Source: JANXSS01 sp025356535 (GTDB taxonomy: Bacteria; Pseudomonadota; Gammaproteobacteria; Burkholderiales; Burkholderiaceae_D). Taken from it: DNA of 62,239 bases. Under the pieces are notes generated by a model that was not told the DNA's origin, searched no databases, and saw only the letters and a list, made by a program, of their open reading frames with translations. Made by a program: the position numbers and the translations under genes. The DNA is taken from contig JAYUMU010000112.1 in the NCBI GenBank assembly GCA_043762325.1, positions 1 to 62,239 on the forward strand. Direction: 5' to 3'. This document shows positions 33,584 to 45,334 of the stretch, in pieces (positions within the stretch are counted from its first letter, which is position 1; the number at the start of each line of letters is the position of its first letter).

Positions 33584-34905
33584 GCCAGACCATGCCAGCG
33601 CCCGAAGACGGACCGACGCCGGTGCCGGCCCCGGAACAGCCCCGCAAGCAGGCGCCGCTGCTGTCGGTGGCAGAGGCGCGCGCCTTCCTGCTTGACGCGG
33701 CCGACGCCCATGCCGGCGTTCGCAACGCCCACGAGACCCTGCCGACCATCGAGGCAAACGGCCGCGTGCTGGCGCTGGCGCAATCCTCGCGCCTGGACGT
33801 GCCGCCGATGGACAATACGCAGATGGATGGCTATGCGGTGCGTGCCGCCGACTGCGCCGGCGGCGCGGCGCGCCTGCCGGTGAGCCAGCGCATTCCCGCC
33901 GGCCATGTCGGCAGCATGCTCCTGCCGGGCACGGCGGCACGCATCTTTACCGGCGCCATGATTCCGCCGGGCGCCGATGCGGTGGTCATGCAGGAAGCCT
34001 GCGAGGCGCACCGCGCCGACGACGGCGAGCAGGTCACGGTGCGTCATGCGCCGGCGGCAGGCGACTGGATCCGGCGCGCCGGCGAAGACATCCGCGCCGG
34101 CGCGGAAATCCTCGCTGCCGGCACCCGCCTGCGGGCGCAGGAGCTGGGCCTGGCCGCCTCGGTCGGCCTGGCCGACCTGCCGGTGGTGCGCCGGCTGCGG
34201 GTGGCGGTGTTCTTCACCGGCGACGAACTGGCAATGCCCGGCGAGGTGCTCAAACCCGGCGCGATCTACAACTCGAACCGGTTCATGCTGCGCGGCCTGC
34301 TGGAGAACCTCGGCTGCCAAATCACCGACTTCGGCATCGTGCCCGACACGCTGGAAGCAACCCGCGACACCCTGCGCCGCGCCGCCTGCGAGCACGACCT
34401 GATCATCACCTCGGGCGGCGTCTCGGTGGGCGAGGAAGACCATGTCCGGCCGGCAGTCGAAGCCGAGGGACGCCTGACGATGTGGCAGATCGCGGTCAAG
34501 CCGGGCAAGCCGCTGGCGTTCGGGGAAGTGCGGCGCGGCACCGGCGACGCCAGCCACACCGGCCACGCCTTTTTCCTCGGCCTGCCTGGCAACCCGGTAT
34601 CGAGCTTCGTCACGTTCCTGCTGTTCGTGCGGCCATTCATGCTGCGCCTGCAGGGCGTGCGGGAAGTCCTGCCGGCGGCGTACGCGATGCGCGCCGACTT
34701 TGCCTGGCCGAAGGCGGACCGGCGCAATGAATTCCTGCGCGCGAAAATCAATGCGAACGGAGGGCTGGACCTCTTCGAAAACCAGGGCTCGGGCGTGCTG
34801 ACCTCGACCGTCTGGGGCGACGGCCTGATCGACAACCCGCCGGGGCAGCAGATCGTGCCGGGTGACATGGTGCAGTTCCTGCCAATCTCGGGTCTGCTCG
34901 GCTGA
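33580..34905 (+). CDS. moeA: Molybdopterin molybdenumtransferase MoeA
   Basis: A 441-residue enzyme that inserts molybdate into adenylylated molybdopterin. The domains follow the MoeA order: SRLDVPPMDNTQMDGYAV near residue 70, RIFTGAMIPPGADAVVMQE, the MogA-like domain with FFTGDELAMPGE, SGGVSVGEEDHV and FLGLPGNPVSSFVTF, and the C-terminal beta barrel. It carries a 20-residue Pro-rich N-terminal extension. The GTG start overlaps the thrC stop; ATG at 33592 is an alternative. moaD follows. Confidence 0.93.
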   Translation: MSQTMPAPEDGPTPVPAPEQPRKQAPLLSVAEARAFLLDAADAHAGVRNAHETLPTIEANGRVLALAQSSRLDVPPMDNTQMDGYAVRAADCAGGAARLPVSQRIPAGHVGSMLLPGTAARIFTGAMIPPGADAVVMQEACEAHRADDGEQVTVRHAPAAGDWIRRAGEDIRAGAEILAAGTRLRAQELGLAASVGLADLPVVRRLRVAVFFTGDELAMPGEVLKPGAIYNSNRFMLRGLLENLGCQITDFGIVPDTLEATRDTLRRAACEHDLIITSGGVSVGEEDHVRPAVEAEGRLTMWQIAVKPGKPLAFGEVRRGTGDASHTGHAFFLGLPGNPVSSFVTFLLFVRPFMLRLQGVREVLPAAYAMRADFAWPKADRRNEFLRAKINANGGLDLFENQGSGVLTSTVWGDGLIDNPPGQQIVPGDMVQFLPISGLLG

Positions 34906-34907
34906 AC

Positions 34908-34913
34908 TAGAAT
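34908..34913 (+). promoter_or_regulatory. TAGAAT -10-like box directly upstream of moaD
   Basis: A -10-like hexamer ends 6 bases before the moaD ATG. If used, the transcript would begin at the start codon. No strong -35 is seen, and read-through from moeA is equally likely. Confidence 0.3.
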
Positions 34914-34919
34914 GGCGGC

Positions 34920-35177
34920 ATGAACCTTCAACTCCGTTTTTTCGCCAGCCTGCGCGAGGCGCTCGGCGCATCGACCGAATCGGTGTCCGTGCCGCCCGAA
35001 GTGGCCACCGTCGGCGCCCTGCGCGAGCACCTGCGCCAGCGCGGCGGCGCCTGGGCCGAGGCCCTGGCAGGACACAAGGCGGTGCGCACGGCCTGCAATC
35101 AGGTCATGGTCGATGCGTCGGCGCCGCTGGTCGATGGCTGCGAAGTGGCATTCTTTCCACCGGTGACCGGCGGTTGA
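34920..35177 (+). CDS. moaD: Molybdopterin synthase small subunit MoaD
   Basis: Ubiquitin-like sulfur carrier of 85 residues. It ends in the obligatory Gly-Gly (FPPVTGG) that is thiocarboxylated and donates sulfur to cyclic pyranopterin in the MoaE active site. NLQLRFFASLREALG is the typical first strand. The ATG at 34920 is 14 bases after moeA and has no clear Shine-Dalgarno (GGCGGC only). moaE follows after 55 bases. Confidence 0.93.
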   Translation: MNLQLRFFASLREALGASTESVSVPPEVATVGALREHLRQRGGAWAEALAGHKAVRTACNQVMVDASAPLVDGCEVAFFPPVTGG

Positions 35178-35232
35178 AGACTGTCGTCGGCTGCCATTCC
35201 ATGCATCACCACCCACAGGCGGGAACACCGAC

Positions 35233-35775
35233 ATGACGATCCGGATCAGCGAAGACGATTTCGACCTTGGCGCGGAAGTCGCGGCATTGCGCGCCGGCCA
35301 GCCGCAGGTGGGTGCGGTGGTCGCCTTCGTCGGCACGGTGCGCGACATGAACGATGGCGCGCAGGTCGCAGCCATGACGCTGGAACACTATCCCGGCATG
35401 ACCGAAAAATCGATCCAGGCGATCGTCGAGCAGGCATGCCGGCGCTGGCGCCTCTTCGGCACCCGCGTCATCCACCGCATCGGGCCGTTGCTGCCGCAGG
35501 AGCAGATCGTGCTGGTGGCGGTCACCGCCGCCCATCGTGGCGAGGCATTTGCCGCCTGCGAATTCATCATGGATTACCTGAAAACCGAGGCGCCGTTCTG
35601 GAAAAAGGAAGACACCCCGGCGGGCGCGCGCTGGGTCGATGCCCGCGTGAGCGACGATGCGGCGCTCGCCAAGTGGCAGCCGGCGACTGACGCAGCCGCC
35701 AGCGACAGCGACACCGACAGAGACACCGACAGCGATCGCCCTGCAGCCGCCGGCAGCACGCCGCACGCCGCATGA
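35233..35775 (+). CDS. moaE: Molybdopterin synthase large subunit MoaE
   Basis: Catalytic subunit of 180 residues that converts precursor Z to molybdopterin with MoaD. VGAVVAFVGTVRDMN, LEHYPGMTEK, HRIGPLLPQEQIVLVAVTAAHR (landmarks HRIG and VTAAHR) and the KTEAPFWKKE active-site lysines are present. The core ends near residue 150. The last 28 residues are an Asp/Ser/Thr-rich tail encoded by imperfect 6-base GACAGC/GACACC repeats at 35700-35735, absent from E. coli MoaE. The stop overlaps the crcB start (ATGA). Confidence 0.93.
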   Translation: MTIRISEDDFDLGAEVAALRAGQPQVGAVVAFVGTVRDMNDGAQVAAMTLEHYPGMTEKSIQAIVEQACRRWRLFGTRVIHRIGPLLPQEQIVLVAVTAAHRGEAFAACEFIMDYLKTEAPFWKKEDTPAGARWVDARVSDDAALAKWQPATDAAASDSDTDRDTDSDRPAAAGSTPHAA

Positions 35776-36146
35776 ACTGGCTTGCGGTTGCCGCCGGCGC
35801 AACGCTGGGCGCCTGGCTGCGCTGGGGGCTCGGGCTGTGGCTCAACACCCTGCATGCGCAGGTGGCGCTCGGCACCCTGGTTGCCAACCTCGGCGGCGGC
35901 TTCATCGTCGGCATCGCGGTGGCCTTCTTTTCCAGCCATCCGGGGCTGTCGCCGGCCTGGCGGCTGTTTGCCATCACCGGTTTTCTGGGCGGACTGACCA
36001 CCTTTTCGAGCTTTTCGGCGGAGTCCATGCTGCTGCTGCAGCGCGGCGAACTGGGCTGGGCGCTCGGCCATTCGGCGCTGCACCTGGTCGGATCGATTGC
36101 CTTTTGCTTCGCCGGTTTTGCCGCTTACCGGGCGATCAATGCCTGA
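35772..36146 (+). CDS. crcB: Fluoride channel Fluc/CrcB
   Basis: A 124-residue membrane protein with four helices that forms dual-topology dimers exporting fluoride. The GxxxRY-like entry AGATLGAWLRWGLG, TLVANLGGGFIVG (the conserved Asn) and TGFLGGLTTFSSFSAES (Phe-box and Thr-rich motif) are present. It is translationally coupled to moaE by an ATGA overlap, so no fluoride riboswitch controls it locally. One gene rather than a pair is typical of the homodimer form. Confidence 0.9.
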   Translation: MNWLAVAAGATLGAWLRWGLGLWLNTLHAQVALGTLVANLGGGFIVGIAVAFFSSHPGLSPAWRLFAITGFLGGLTTFSSFSAESMLLLQRGELGWALGHSALHLVGSIAFCFAGFAAYRAINA

Positions 36147-36165
36147 GCGGCCGGCGCGCCGCGAT

Positions 36166-36193
36166 CTTGAAAAAAGGTTTTCCAGCGCCATGT
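36166..36193 (+). promoter_or_regulatory. Sigma32-type heat-shock promoter of clpB
   Basis: CTTGAAA at 36166-36172 and CGCCATGT at 36186-36193 are separated by 13 bases. This matches the RpoH consensus CTTGAAA-N(11-16)-CCCCATNT at all but one position. It lies 55 bases before the clpB ATG. Confidence 0.75.
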
Positions 36194-36248
36194 AAGTCCG
36201 CATCGGGGCATGCCTCAGCATGTGCCAAACTCAATGCGGAGAAGATCC

Positions 36249-38837
<2,589 letters not shown>

Positions 38838-38889
38838 TGCGGTATCGGCCGGCATGCCGATAGCCGGATCGCGCCTTGGGGTTCACGCA

Positions 38890-38921
38890 GGGTCGGACTA
38901 CAATACGTTTTTGTCCGACCC
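38890..38921. promoter_or_regulatory. Inverted repeat in front of the MFS gene
   Basis: GGGTCGGAC (38890-38898) and GTCCGACCC (38913-38921) form a perfect 9-base inverted repeat with a 14-base spacer containing TACAAT. It ends 8 bases before the start codon. It could be a repressor operator spanning the -10 box or a leader hairpin. Confidence 0.55.
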
Positions 38922-38929
38922 TGCCGACC

Positions 38930-40213
38930 ATGCCGCCTGCCATTGCCACGTCCCCCAGCCTCATCGACCCCTTCGATGCCACGGCGGCAGTGTCGTTGCG
39001 CCGGGATGCCGAGGTCATCGGCCTGGTGGCCATTGCACACGGCGTCTCGCATTTTTTCCATTTGATCCTCGCACCGCTGTTTCCGTGGCTGAAACACGAT
39101 TTCGGTTTTTCCTATGCCCGGCTGGGCCTGCTGATGACCGGGTTTTTCGTGGTCTCCGGTATCGGCCAGGCGCTGGCCGGCTTCGTCGTCGACCGGGTCG
39201 GCGCGCGCCCGGTGCTGTTCTTCGGCTTGGGCTGCCTGGGCGTGTCCGCGCTGGTGCTGGCGATGGCGCCGAACTACACGGTGCTGCTGGCCGGTTCGAT
39301 GCTGGCCGGCCTGGGTAACAGTGTTTTCCATCCCTCCGACTACACCCTGCTCAACAAGCGGGTGTCGCCGGCGCGCCTCGGGCATGCGTTTTCGGTGCAC
39401 GGTATTTCGGGCAATCTCGGCTGGGCCGCAGCGCCGGTCTTCCTGACGGTCGTAGCGGGTCTCGCGAGCTGGCGCACGGCGCTTTTTGCCGCCGCATTGT
39501 TGCCTGCGGCGGTGCTGCTGCTGCTGGTGGTCTTTCGCGACCGGCTCCACGGCGGCCAGCTCAAGGCCGCCGTCGCCGACGGCGCATCGACTGCCGGCCC
39601 GGCCACGCCAAACGCCGGCCATGTGCTGGCATTCATGCGCCTGCCGGCGGTCTGGATGTGCTTCGGTTTTTTCATCATCACCGCGCTGGCGCTCGGTGGC
39701 GTGCAGAGCTTCGCCGGCAGCAGCCTGCGCAGCCTGTACGGCATGTCCCTGTTTGCCGCCACCAGTGCCTACACCGCCTACATGCTGGCGTCGGCCGGCG
39801 GCACGTTTGCCGGCGGCTTTCTGGCCAGCCGCACCCGCCGCCACGACCGCACGATCGCCGGCGCGTTCACCTTTGCCGGCGCCATGTCGCTGCTGATCGC
39901 AACCGGTCTGCCGCCGGTCTGGCTGGCAGTCGTCCTGATGGGCGCGGTCGGCTTCGGCGCCGGTATTGCAGCGCCGTCGCGCGACCTGCTCATCCGCGCG
40001 GCGGCGCCCAAGAATGCCACCGGGCGGGTCTACGGCGTGGTGTATTCGGGCTTCGACATCGGCCTGTCGTTCGCGCCCCTGTTTTTCGGCGCGCTCATGG
40101 ACGGCAATCATGCGGGCGCGGTATTCATCTGGATCGGGGTTTTCCAGGTGCTGGCCATTGCAACGGCGATCACGGTTGGCCAGCGCACCGTTGCGGCTGG
40201 CGGCAAGGCGTGA
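38930..40213 (+). CDS. MFS exporter, fosmidomycin-resistance-like
   Basis: Major facilitator of 427 residues with 12 predicted helices. IAHGVSHFFHLILAPLFPWLK at helix 1 and GNSVFHPSDYTLLNKRVSP are typical of the Fsr-like subgroup of drug exporters. A hydrophilic loop of about 25 residues joins the halves (GGQLKAAVADGAS). The natural substrate is unknown. The ATG at 38930 sits directly after an inverted repeat. RraA-like genes follow at 63 bases but are not obviously related in function. Confidence 0.8.
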   Translation: MPPAIATSPSLIDPFDATAAVSLRRDAEVIGLVAIAHGVSHFFHLILAPLFPWLKHDFGFSYARLGLLMTGFFVVSGIGQALAGFVVDRVGARPVLFFGLGCLGVSALVLAMAPNYTVLLAGSMLAGLGNSVFHPSDYTLLNKRVSPARLGHAFSVHGISGNLGWAAAPVFLTVVAGLASWRTALFAAALLPAAVLLLLVVFRDRLHGGQLKAAVADGASTAGPATPNAGHVLAFMRLPAVWMCFGFFIITALALGGVQSFAGSSLRSLYGMSLFAATSAYTAYMLASAGGTFAGGFLASRTRRHDRTIAGAFTFAGAMSLLIATGLPPVWLAVVLMGAVGFGAGIAAPSRDLLIRAAAPKNATGRVYGVVYSGFDIGLSFAPLFFGALMDGNHAGAVFIWIGVFQVLAIATAITVGQRTVAAGGKA

Positions 40214-40276
40214 TGTCGAGGGGCGCGCGTTGCAGTTCTCAGGTGGCGCGCAGTCAACCAACGTAAAGGAATCACC

Positions 40277-40771
40277 ATGTTTTTTTCTACCTGCGATCTA
40301 TGCGATGCCAATGCGGAGCGACTCGCCGCCGGCAGCCTGACGGTGCTGCCGCCGCTGTTCATCGGCATGGGCAAGCGCCGCGCCTTCGCCGGCCCGGCCG
40401 CTACGCTCAAGGTGTTCGAAGACAATGCGCTGGTGCGCGCCACGCTGGAAACACCCGGCGCCGGGCGGGTGCTGGTCATCGACGGCGGCGGCAGCGTGCG
40501 CAGTGCGCTCGTCGGCGGCAATCTGGCGAGCCTGGCAGCCGACAATGGCTGGGCCGGCATCGTCGTCTTCGGTGCCGTGCGCGACCTCGACGAAATCGAG
40601 GACTGCGAGGTCGGCATCCGTGCGCTGGCGCTGCATCCGCAACGCAGTGCCCGCAAGGGCGCCGGCGACAGCAACGTGAAGGTGATGGTTGCCGGTGTCG
40701 CGGTCGAGCCGGGCAACTGGATCTATGCCGATGCGGACGGCATCCTGGTGTGCAGCGAGTGCCTGACCTGA
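40277..40771 (+). CDS. RraA-fold protein / putative HMG aldolase, copy 1
   Basis: A 164-residue protein of the RraA/DmtH-like family. Members are either regulators of RNase E (RraA) or class II 4-hydroxy-4-methyl-2-oxoglutarate/oxaloacetate aldolases. The GGNLASLAADNGWAG and VVFGAVRDLDEI blocks keep the aldolase Arg-Asp pair, so enzyme activity is plausible. The start has AAAGGAATCACC upstream. A paralogue follows about 190 bases downstream. The 161-residue E. coli RraA is similar in length. Confidence 0.82.
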   Translation: MFFSTCDLCDANAERLAAGSLTVLPPLFIGMGKRRAFAGPAATLKVFEDNALVRATLETPGAGRVLVIDGGGSVRSALVGGNLASLAADNGWAGIVVFGAVRDLDEIEDCEVGIRALALHPQRSARKGAGDSNVKVMVAGVAVEPGNWIYADADGILVCSECLT

Positions 40772-40959
40772 GCGGTTTCTGATTTGCTGCAGGTTTGCTC
40801 AATTCGCGGTCCGGTCCGATTGCGAACGGTAGAGTAGTGGACTCCAGGCGCGGAAACAGGACGGATCGATTGTGGTCAGTCGCCGCGCCGTCCACGCACC
40901 TGCCACGCAGACATGAAGACGACCAACACAAAGCTTTCTCATCCGGAGGAGGCGCCAGC

Positions 40960-41751
40960 ATGCGGCGCCTGACTGCCAATGTTTTCCAGCGTGCCCTGAC
41001 GCATCGGGGCGTTGATGCCGGTATTGCCCGACTGCCCGGTGACAGCGCCGTTGGCAGCGTGTCGGGCAAGGCTTCCAGTGGTGCCGCCTTGCCAGTACCT
41101 GCAGGCAGCGGCCGGCAGCAAGGGCCCTGCCAAGGAACGCTCGCCGGTGCGCGCCTCCCGGTTTTTCATGCAGGCGTCATGACCGCGCCACGCCACGGAC
41201 AGGGCCAGGCGCCGCGTTATCGTCACCTGACGACGGCTGCTTCCGCATCCACGCCAGCGCCGTTTTCAACCTGCGACCTGTGCGATGCCAATACCGAGCG
41301 TCTAGCCGCCGGCACCCTAGCGGTCTTGCCGCCGATATTTCAGGCATATGGCAAGCGCAATACCTTTTCCGGCAAGGCCTACACGCTCCAGGTGTTCGAG
41401 GACAATACGCTGGTGCGTTCGACGCTGGAGGCGCCCGGCCACGGCCAGGTCCTGGTCATCGACGGCGCAGGCAGCACGCGTCGCGCGCTCCTGGGCGGCA
41501 ACCTTGCCATGCTGGCAGCGAAAAACGGCTGGGCAGGGGTGGTGGTCTTTGGCGCGATCCGGGATGTCGCGGAAATCGACGCCTGCGAGACCGGTGTGCG
41601 GGCGCTGGCGCCCAACCCCCATCGCAGTGAAAAAAATGGCGCCGGAAAGCGAAACGTACCGATCCGGATTGGCCATGTGCCGGTCGAACCCGGCGACTGG
41701 GTCTATGCAGATCGCGATGGCGTCCTGGTTTCCCAGGATCCATTGATGTAA
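40960..41751 (+). CDS. RraA-fold protein, copy 2, with N-terminal extension
   Basis: Paralogue of the preceding gene. Residues from FSTCDLCDANTERLAAG to the end align throughout with copy 1, including GGNLAMLAAKNGWAG and the VVFGAIRDVAEI Arg-Asp pair. The equivalent of copy 1's start codon is missing. The frame continues upstream without a stop, and the ATG at 40960 has a strong GGAGGA site 9 bases before it, giving a 263-residue protein with a 100-residue basic, Gly/Ala-rich extension. A shorter start at 41179 (190 residues) is possible but has no clear ribosome site. Confidence 0.7.
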   Translation: MRRLTANVFQRALTHRGVDAGIARLPGDSAVGSVSGKASSGAALPVPAGSGRQQGPCQGTLAGARLPVFHAGVMTAPRHGQGQAPRYRHLTTAASASTPAPFSTCDLCDANTERLAAGTLAVLPPIFQAYGKRNTFSGKAYTLQVFEDNTLVRSTLEAPGHGQVLVIDGAGSTRRALLGGNLAMLAAKNGWAGVVVFGAIRDVAEIDACETGVRALAPNPHRSEKNGAGKRNVPIRIGHVPVEPGDWVYADRDGVLVSQDPLM

Positions 41752-41763
41752 AGGTCAGGGCAG

Positions 41764-42300
41764 TCAGGGCAGGGTAAAGATCAGGCAGGTCGTGCTGGCA
41801 TGCGCATACAGCTTGCCGTCGACGTCGACCAAACGGGCTTCGGCAATGCCCACGCTCCTGCCGACCTGGATCACTTTTCCTTCGGCCCGCACCGGGCCGG
41901 TCTTTTCCGTCAGGGCGCGGATCAGATTGACCTTCAGCTCCAGCGTGGTGTAGCCCTGGCCCTGCGGCAGCATCGACTGCACCGTGCAGCCGAGTGCGGA
42001 GTCGAGCAGGGTGCAGAAGTAGCCGCCATGGACGCTGCCGATGGGGTTGTAATGCTGCTTGCCAGGCGTGCCCTGGAACACCACGCGGCCCGGTTCGCCT
42101 TCGATCGGCACGAAGTCCAGGGTGTGACCGATCGGCACCGACGGCAACTCGCCGCGCCAGATCCGGCGCAGGAATTCCATGCCGCTCGACGCCTTCAGGT
42201 CCTCAAGGCTTGCCACGCCCGGGGCGGCCAGCAGCGCCCGTACATCCCGTTCTTCCTGCTGCCATCTTGCCAGTTTCTCTTCGCGTGTCGTCATCGTCAT
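41764..42300 (-). CDS. PaaI-type hotdog thioesterase
   Basis: Acyl-CoA thioesterase-like protein of 178 residues. The hotdog core has IGSVHGGYFCTLLDSALG with the catalytic-region HGG, then TTLELKVNLIRAL. PaaI-family enzymes hydrolyse aryl- or acyl-CoA esters; this one's substrate is unknown. It has a 55-residue helical N-terminal extension compared with E. coli PaaI. It is convergent with RraA copy 2 and divergent from aceA. A start at 42294 is also possible. Confidence 0.8.
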   Translation of the reverse strand: MTMTTREEKLARWQQEERDVRALLAAPGVASLEDLKASSGMEFLRRIWRGELPSVPIGHTLDFVPIEGEPGRVVFQGTPGKQHYNPIGSVHGGYFCTLLDSALGCTVQSMLPQGQGYTTLELKVNLIRALTEKTGPVRAEGKVIQVGRSVGIAEARLVDVDGKLYAHASTTCLIFTLP

Positions 42301-42496
42301 CCCTCATGTATTGATCGTTGCCGATTATAGCCACCTCAGGCCGGCGACATTTCACAGTACGAAAAATCGCTTCCGCATTATGAAATATCCTGACGCAGCG
42401 CACCATTCTTATTTTCCATAAAAAGGAAAATTATTTCATATCGCGAAATCAGGATCTCAAGTCATTGAATACGTTTATGAAAATTTTAGTTATATG

Positions 42497-42510
42497 TCTT
42501 ATATAAGACC
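42497..42510. promoter_or_regulatory. Palindromic operator candidate upstream of aceA
   Basis: GTCTTATATAAGAC is a perfect 14-base palindrome located 109 bases before the aceA start in an AT-rich, 319-base gap. This is the form of a GntR- or similar dimer-binding site. The rest of the gap holds no gene. Confidence 0.6.
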
Positions 42511-42619
42511 TTGTTGCCGCCGGAGATTGCGCTTATGATTGATTCATCGGCATTGCAGTGGCAAGCCCCGGTTTGACGTGTCGGCAGATTTCAACCAATC
42601 ATTCATCAAGGAGATTCAC

Positions 42620-43915
<1,296 letters not shown>

Positions 43916-43945
43916 GCACCGGCCAACAACTGGTGTCACAAGCAG

Positions 43946-43977
43946 AAACGCATCCCTGGTGGATGCGTTTTTTTTCG
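43946..43977 (+). terminator. Rho-independent terminator of aceA
   Basis: AAACGCATCC / GGATGCGTTT forms a perfect 10-base stem with a 5-base loop, followed by a run of T residues. It lies 30 bases after the aceA stop. Confidence 0.88.
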
Positions 43978-44097
43978 GCTTGTGCAAATCCGCGCGGTTT
44001 CTTAATAGACTTTCGAGCAACAGTTGATAGAATGCGGAGCGTTGGCGCAGTGCGCGCAGCGCAATCCCGCGCGGTCGCCATGGATGCCGCCTTTCGT

Positions 44098-44201
44098 GCC
44101 GCGTACCATGCTGCCGATCAGGCCGCGTATCATGCTCCCATCGTGCCGCGCATTACGCCGGATATCACGCTGCGCACCACGCTGCGCATCGCGCTGCGTC
44201 C
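44098..44201 (+). repeat. Decayed tandem repeats upstream of rlmJ
   Basis: Three units of 23-24 bases beginning GCCGCG (44098-44121, 44122-44144, 44145-44168) run into three 12-base units of the form CACGCTGCGCAC (44166-44177, 44178-44189, 44190-44201). The stretch lies in the 345-base gap between aceA and rlmJ. The frame that runs through it into rlmJ looks like non-coding arginine/cysteine-rich noise. Confidence 0.55.
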
Positions 44202-44260
44202 CCTGCCGTTCCGACAACAGCGCGCCGCCGTTAATCATTCTCGTTCAAGATCGAATTCCT

Positions 44261-45178
44261 ATGCTCAGTTACCGCCATGCCTTCCACGCCGGCAATCACG
44301 CCGATGTGCTGAAACACGTGGTCACCATGCAGCTGCTTGCCTACCTGGGGCAGAAGGACACGCCCTGCATGTACATCGACACGCATGCCGGCGCCGGCAT
44401 GTATGCGCTCGATGGCGGCTATGCTGCAAAAAATGCCGAATTCGAAACCGGCATCGCCCGGCTGTGGGACCGGCGCGATCTGCCGGCGCCGCTGCAGGAG
44501 TACGTGCGGCTGGTCAAGGCGATGAACCCGAGCGGCAAGATGCGCTATTACCCCGGCTCGCCCTATGTCGCCGACAAGACCTTGCGGGCGCAGGACCGGC
44601 TGCGCCTGTTCGAATTGCATCCGAGCGATAACAAGATTTTGGCGGACAATTTCCGCAAGGTCGAAGCCCATGCGAGCGCCCAGGGCGAGCGGCCTGCCGC
44701 ACGCGGCAGCCGCATCATGATCCAGAAGGCGGATGGCTTCCAGGGCTTGAAGGCGCTGTTGCCGCCGCCGTCGCGCCGCGGCCTGGTGCTGATGGACCCG
44801 CCCTATGAAGACAAGGGCGACTACAAGCGCGTCAAGGATGCGCTGCAGGACGCCCTGATCCGCTTTTCCACCGGCACCTATGCAGTTTGGTATCCGGTGT
44901 TGCAGCGCATGGAAGCGCGTCAGTTGCCCGACAAGCTCAAACGGCTGACCGCCAACGGCTGGCTCGATGTCACCTTGACCGTCAGCACGCCGGCGCCGGA
45001 TGGGTTCGGGCTGCACAGCAGCGGCATGTTCGTTATCAATCCGCCATACACGCTCGAGCCCATGCTGAAGGCGTTGATGCCGTTCCTGGTAACGGCGCTC
45101 GGACGCGACGCCGGCGCCGGCTTTACATTGGAAACCGGTGCGACAATGGCGCCATACACCGGTACGCGTCGGGTTTGA
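44261..45178 (+). CDS. rlmJ: 23S rRNA A2030 N6-methyltransferase RlmJ
   Basis: A 305-residue methyltransferase. It begins MLSYRHAFHAGNHADVLKH, the diagnostic RlmJ N-terminus. It has the TPCMYIDTHAGAGMYAL SAM site and the catalytic DPPYEDKGDY motif (D-P-P-Y). RlmJ methylates A2030 of 23S rRNA. It is 25 residues longer than in E. coli, mainly through an insert near residue 145 (ASAQGERPAARGSR). The frame is open further upstream, but the family start is clear. Confidence 0.94.
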   Translation: MLSYRHAFHAGNHADVLKHVVTMQLLAYLGQKDTPCMYIDTHAGAGMYALDGGYAAKNAEFETGIARLWDRRDLPAPLQEYVRLVKAMNPSGKMRYYPGSPYVADKTLRAQDRLRLFELHPSDNKILADNFRKVEAHASAQGERPAARGSRIMIQKADGFQGLKALLPPPSRRGLVLMDPPYEDKGDYKRVKDALQDALIRFSTGTYAVWYPVLQRMEARQLPDKLKRLTANGWLDVTLTVSTPAPDGFGLHSSGMFVINPPYTLEPMLKALMPFLVTALGRDAGAGFTLETGATMAPYTGTRRV

Positions 45179-45334
45179 GTAGCCATGCATCGTGTTTTCA
45201 TGATGTAGTGTGCAATGGCGGGCGCCGTGGAATGCCCGCCCCGGGCTGCGCAGCCTGCCCGGCGACATGCAGGCGCAGCGCCAGCCGCCGGTCTCATTCC
45301 ATACAAACAGCGCGCCGTCGTGGCGCCATGCACG

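Noticed and set aside
30545..33940. 1131-residue open frame on the minus strand across hom-thrC-moeA
   Set aside because: It is the antisense shadow of three well-recognised genes; His/Arg/Asp-rich low-quality composition typical of the opposite strand of GC-rich DNA.
35772..36146. Fluoride riboswitch for crcB
   Set aside because: crcB overlaps moaE by four bases; there is no leader in which a riboswitch could fold.
44024..44260. N-terminal extension of RlmJ
   Set aside because: RlmJ family proteins start at MLSYRHAFHAGNHAD; the extension is Arg/Cys-rich repeat-derived sequence.
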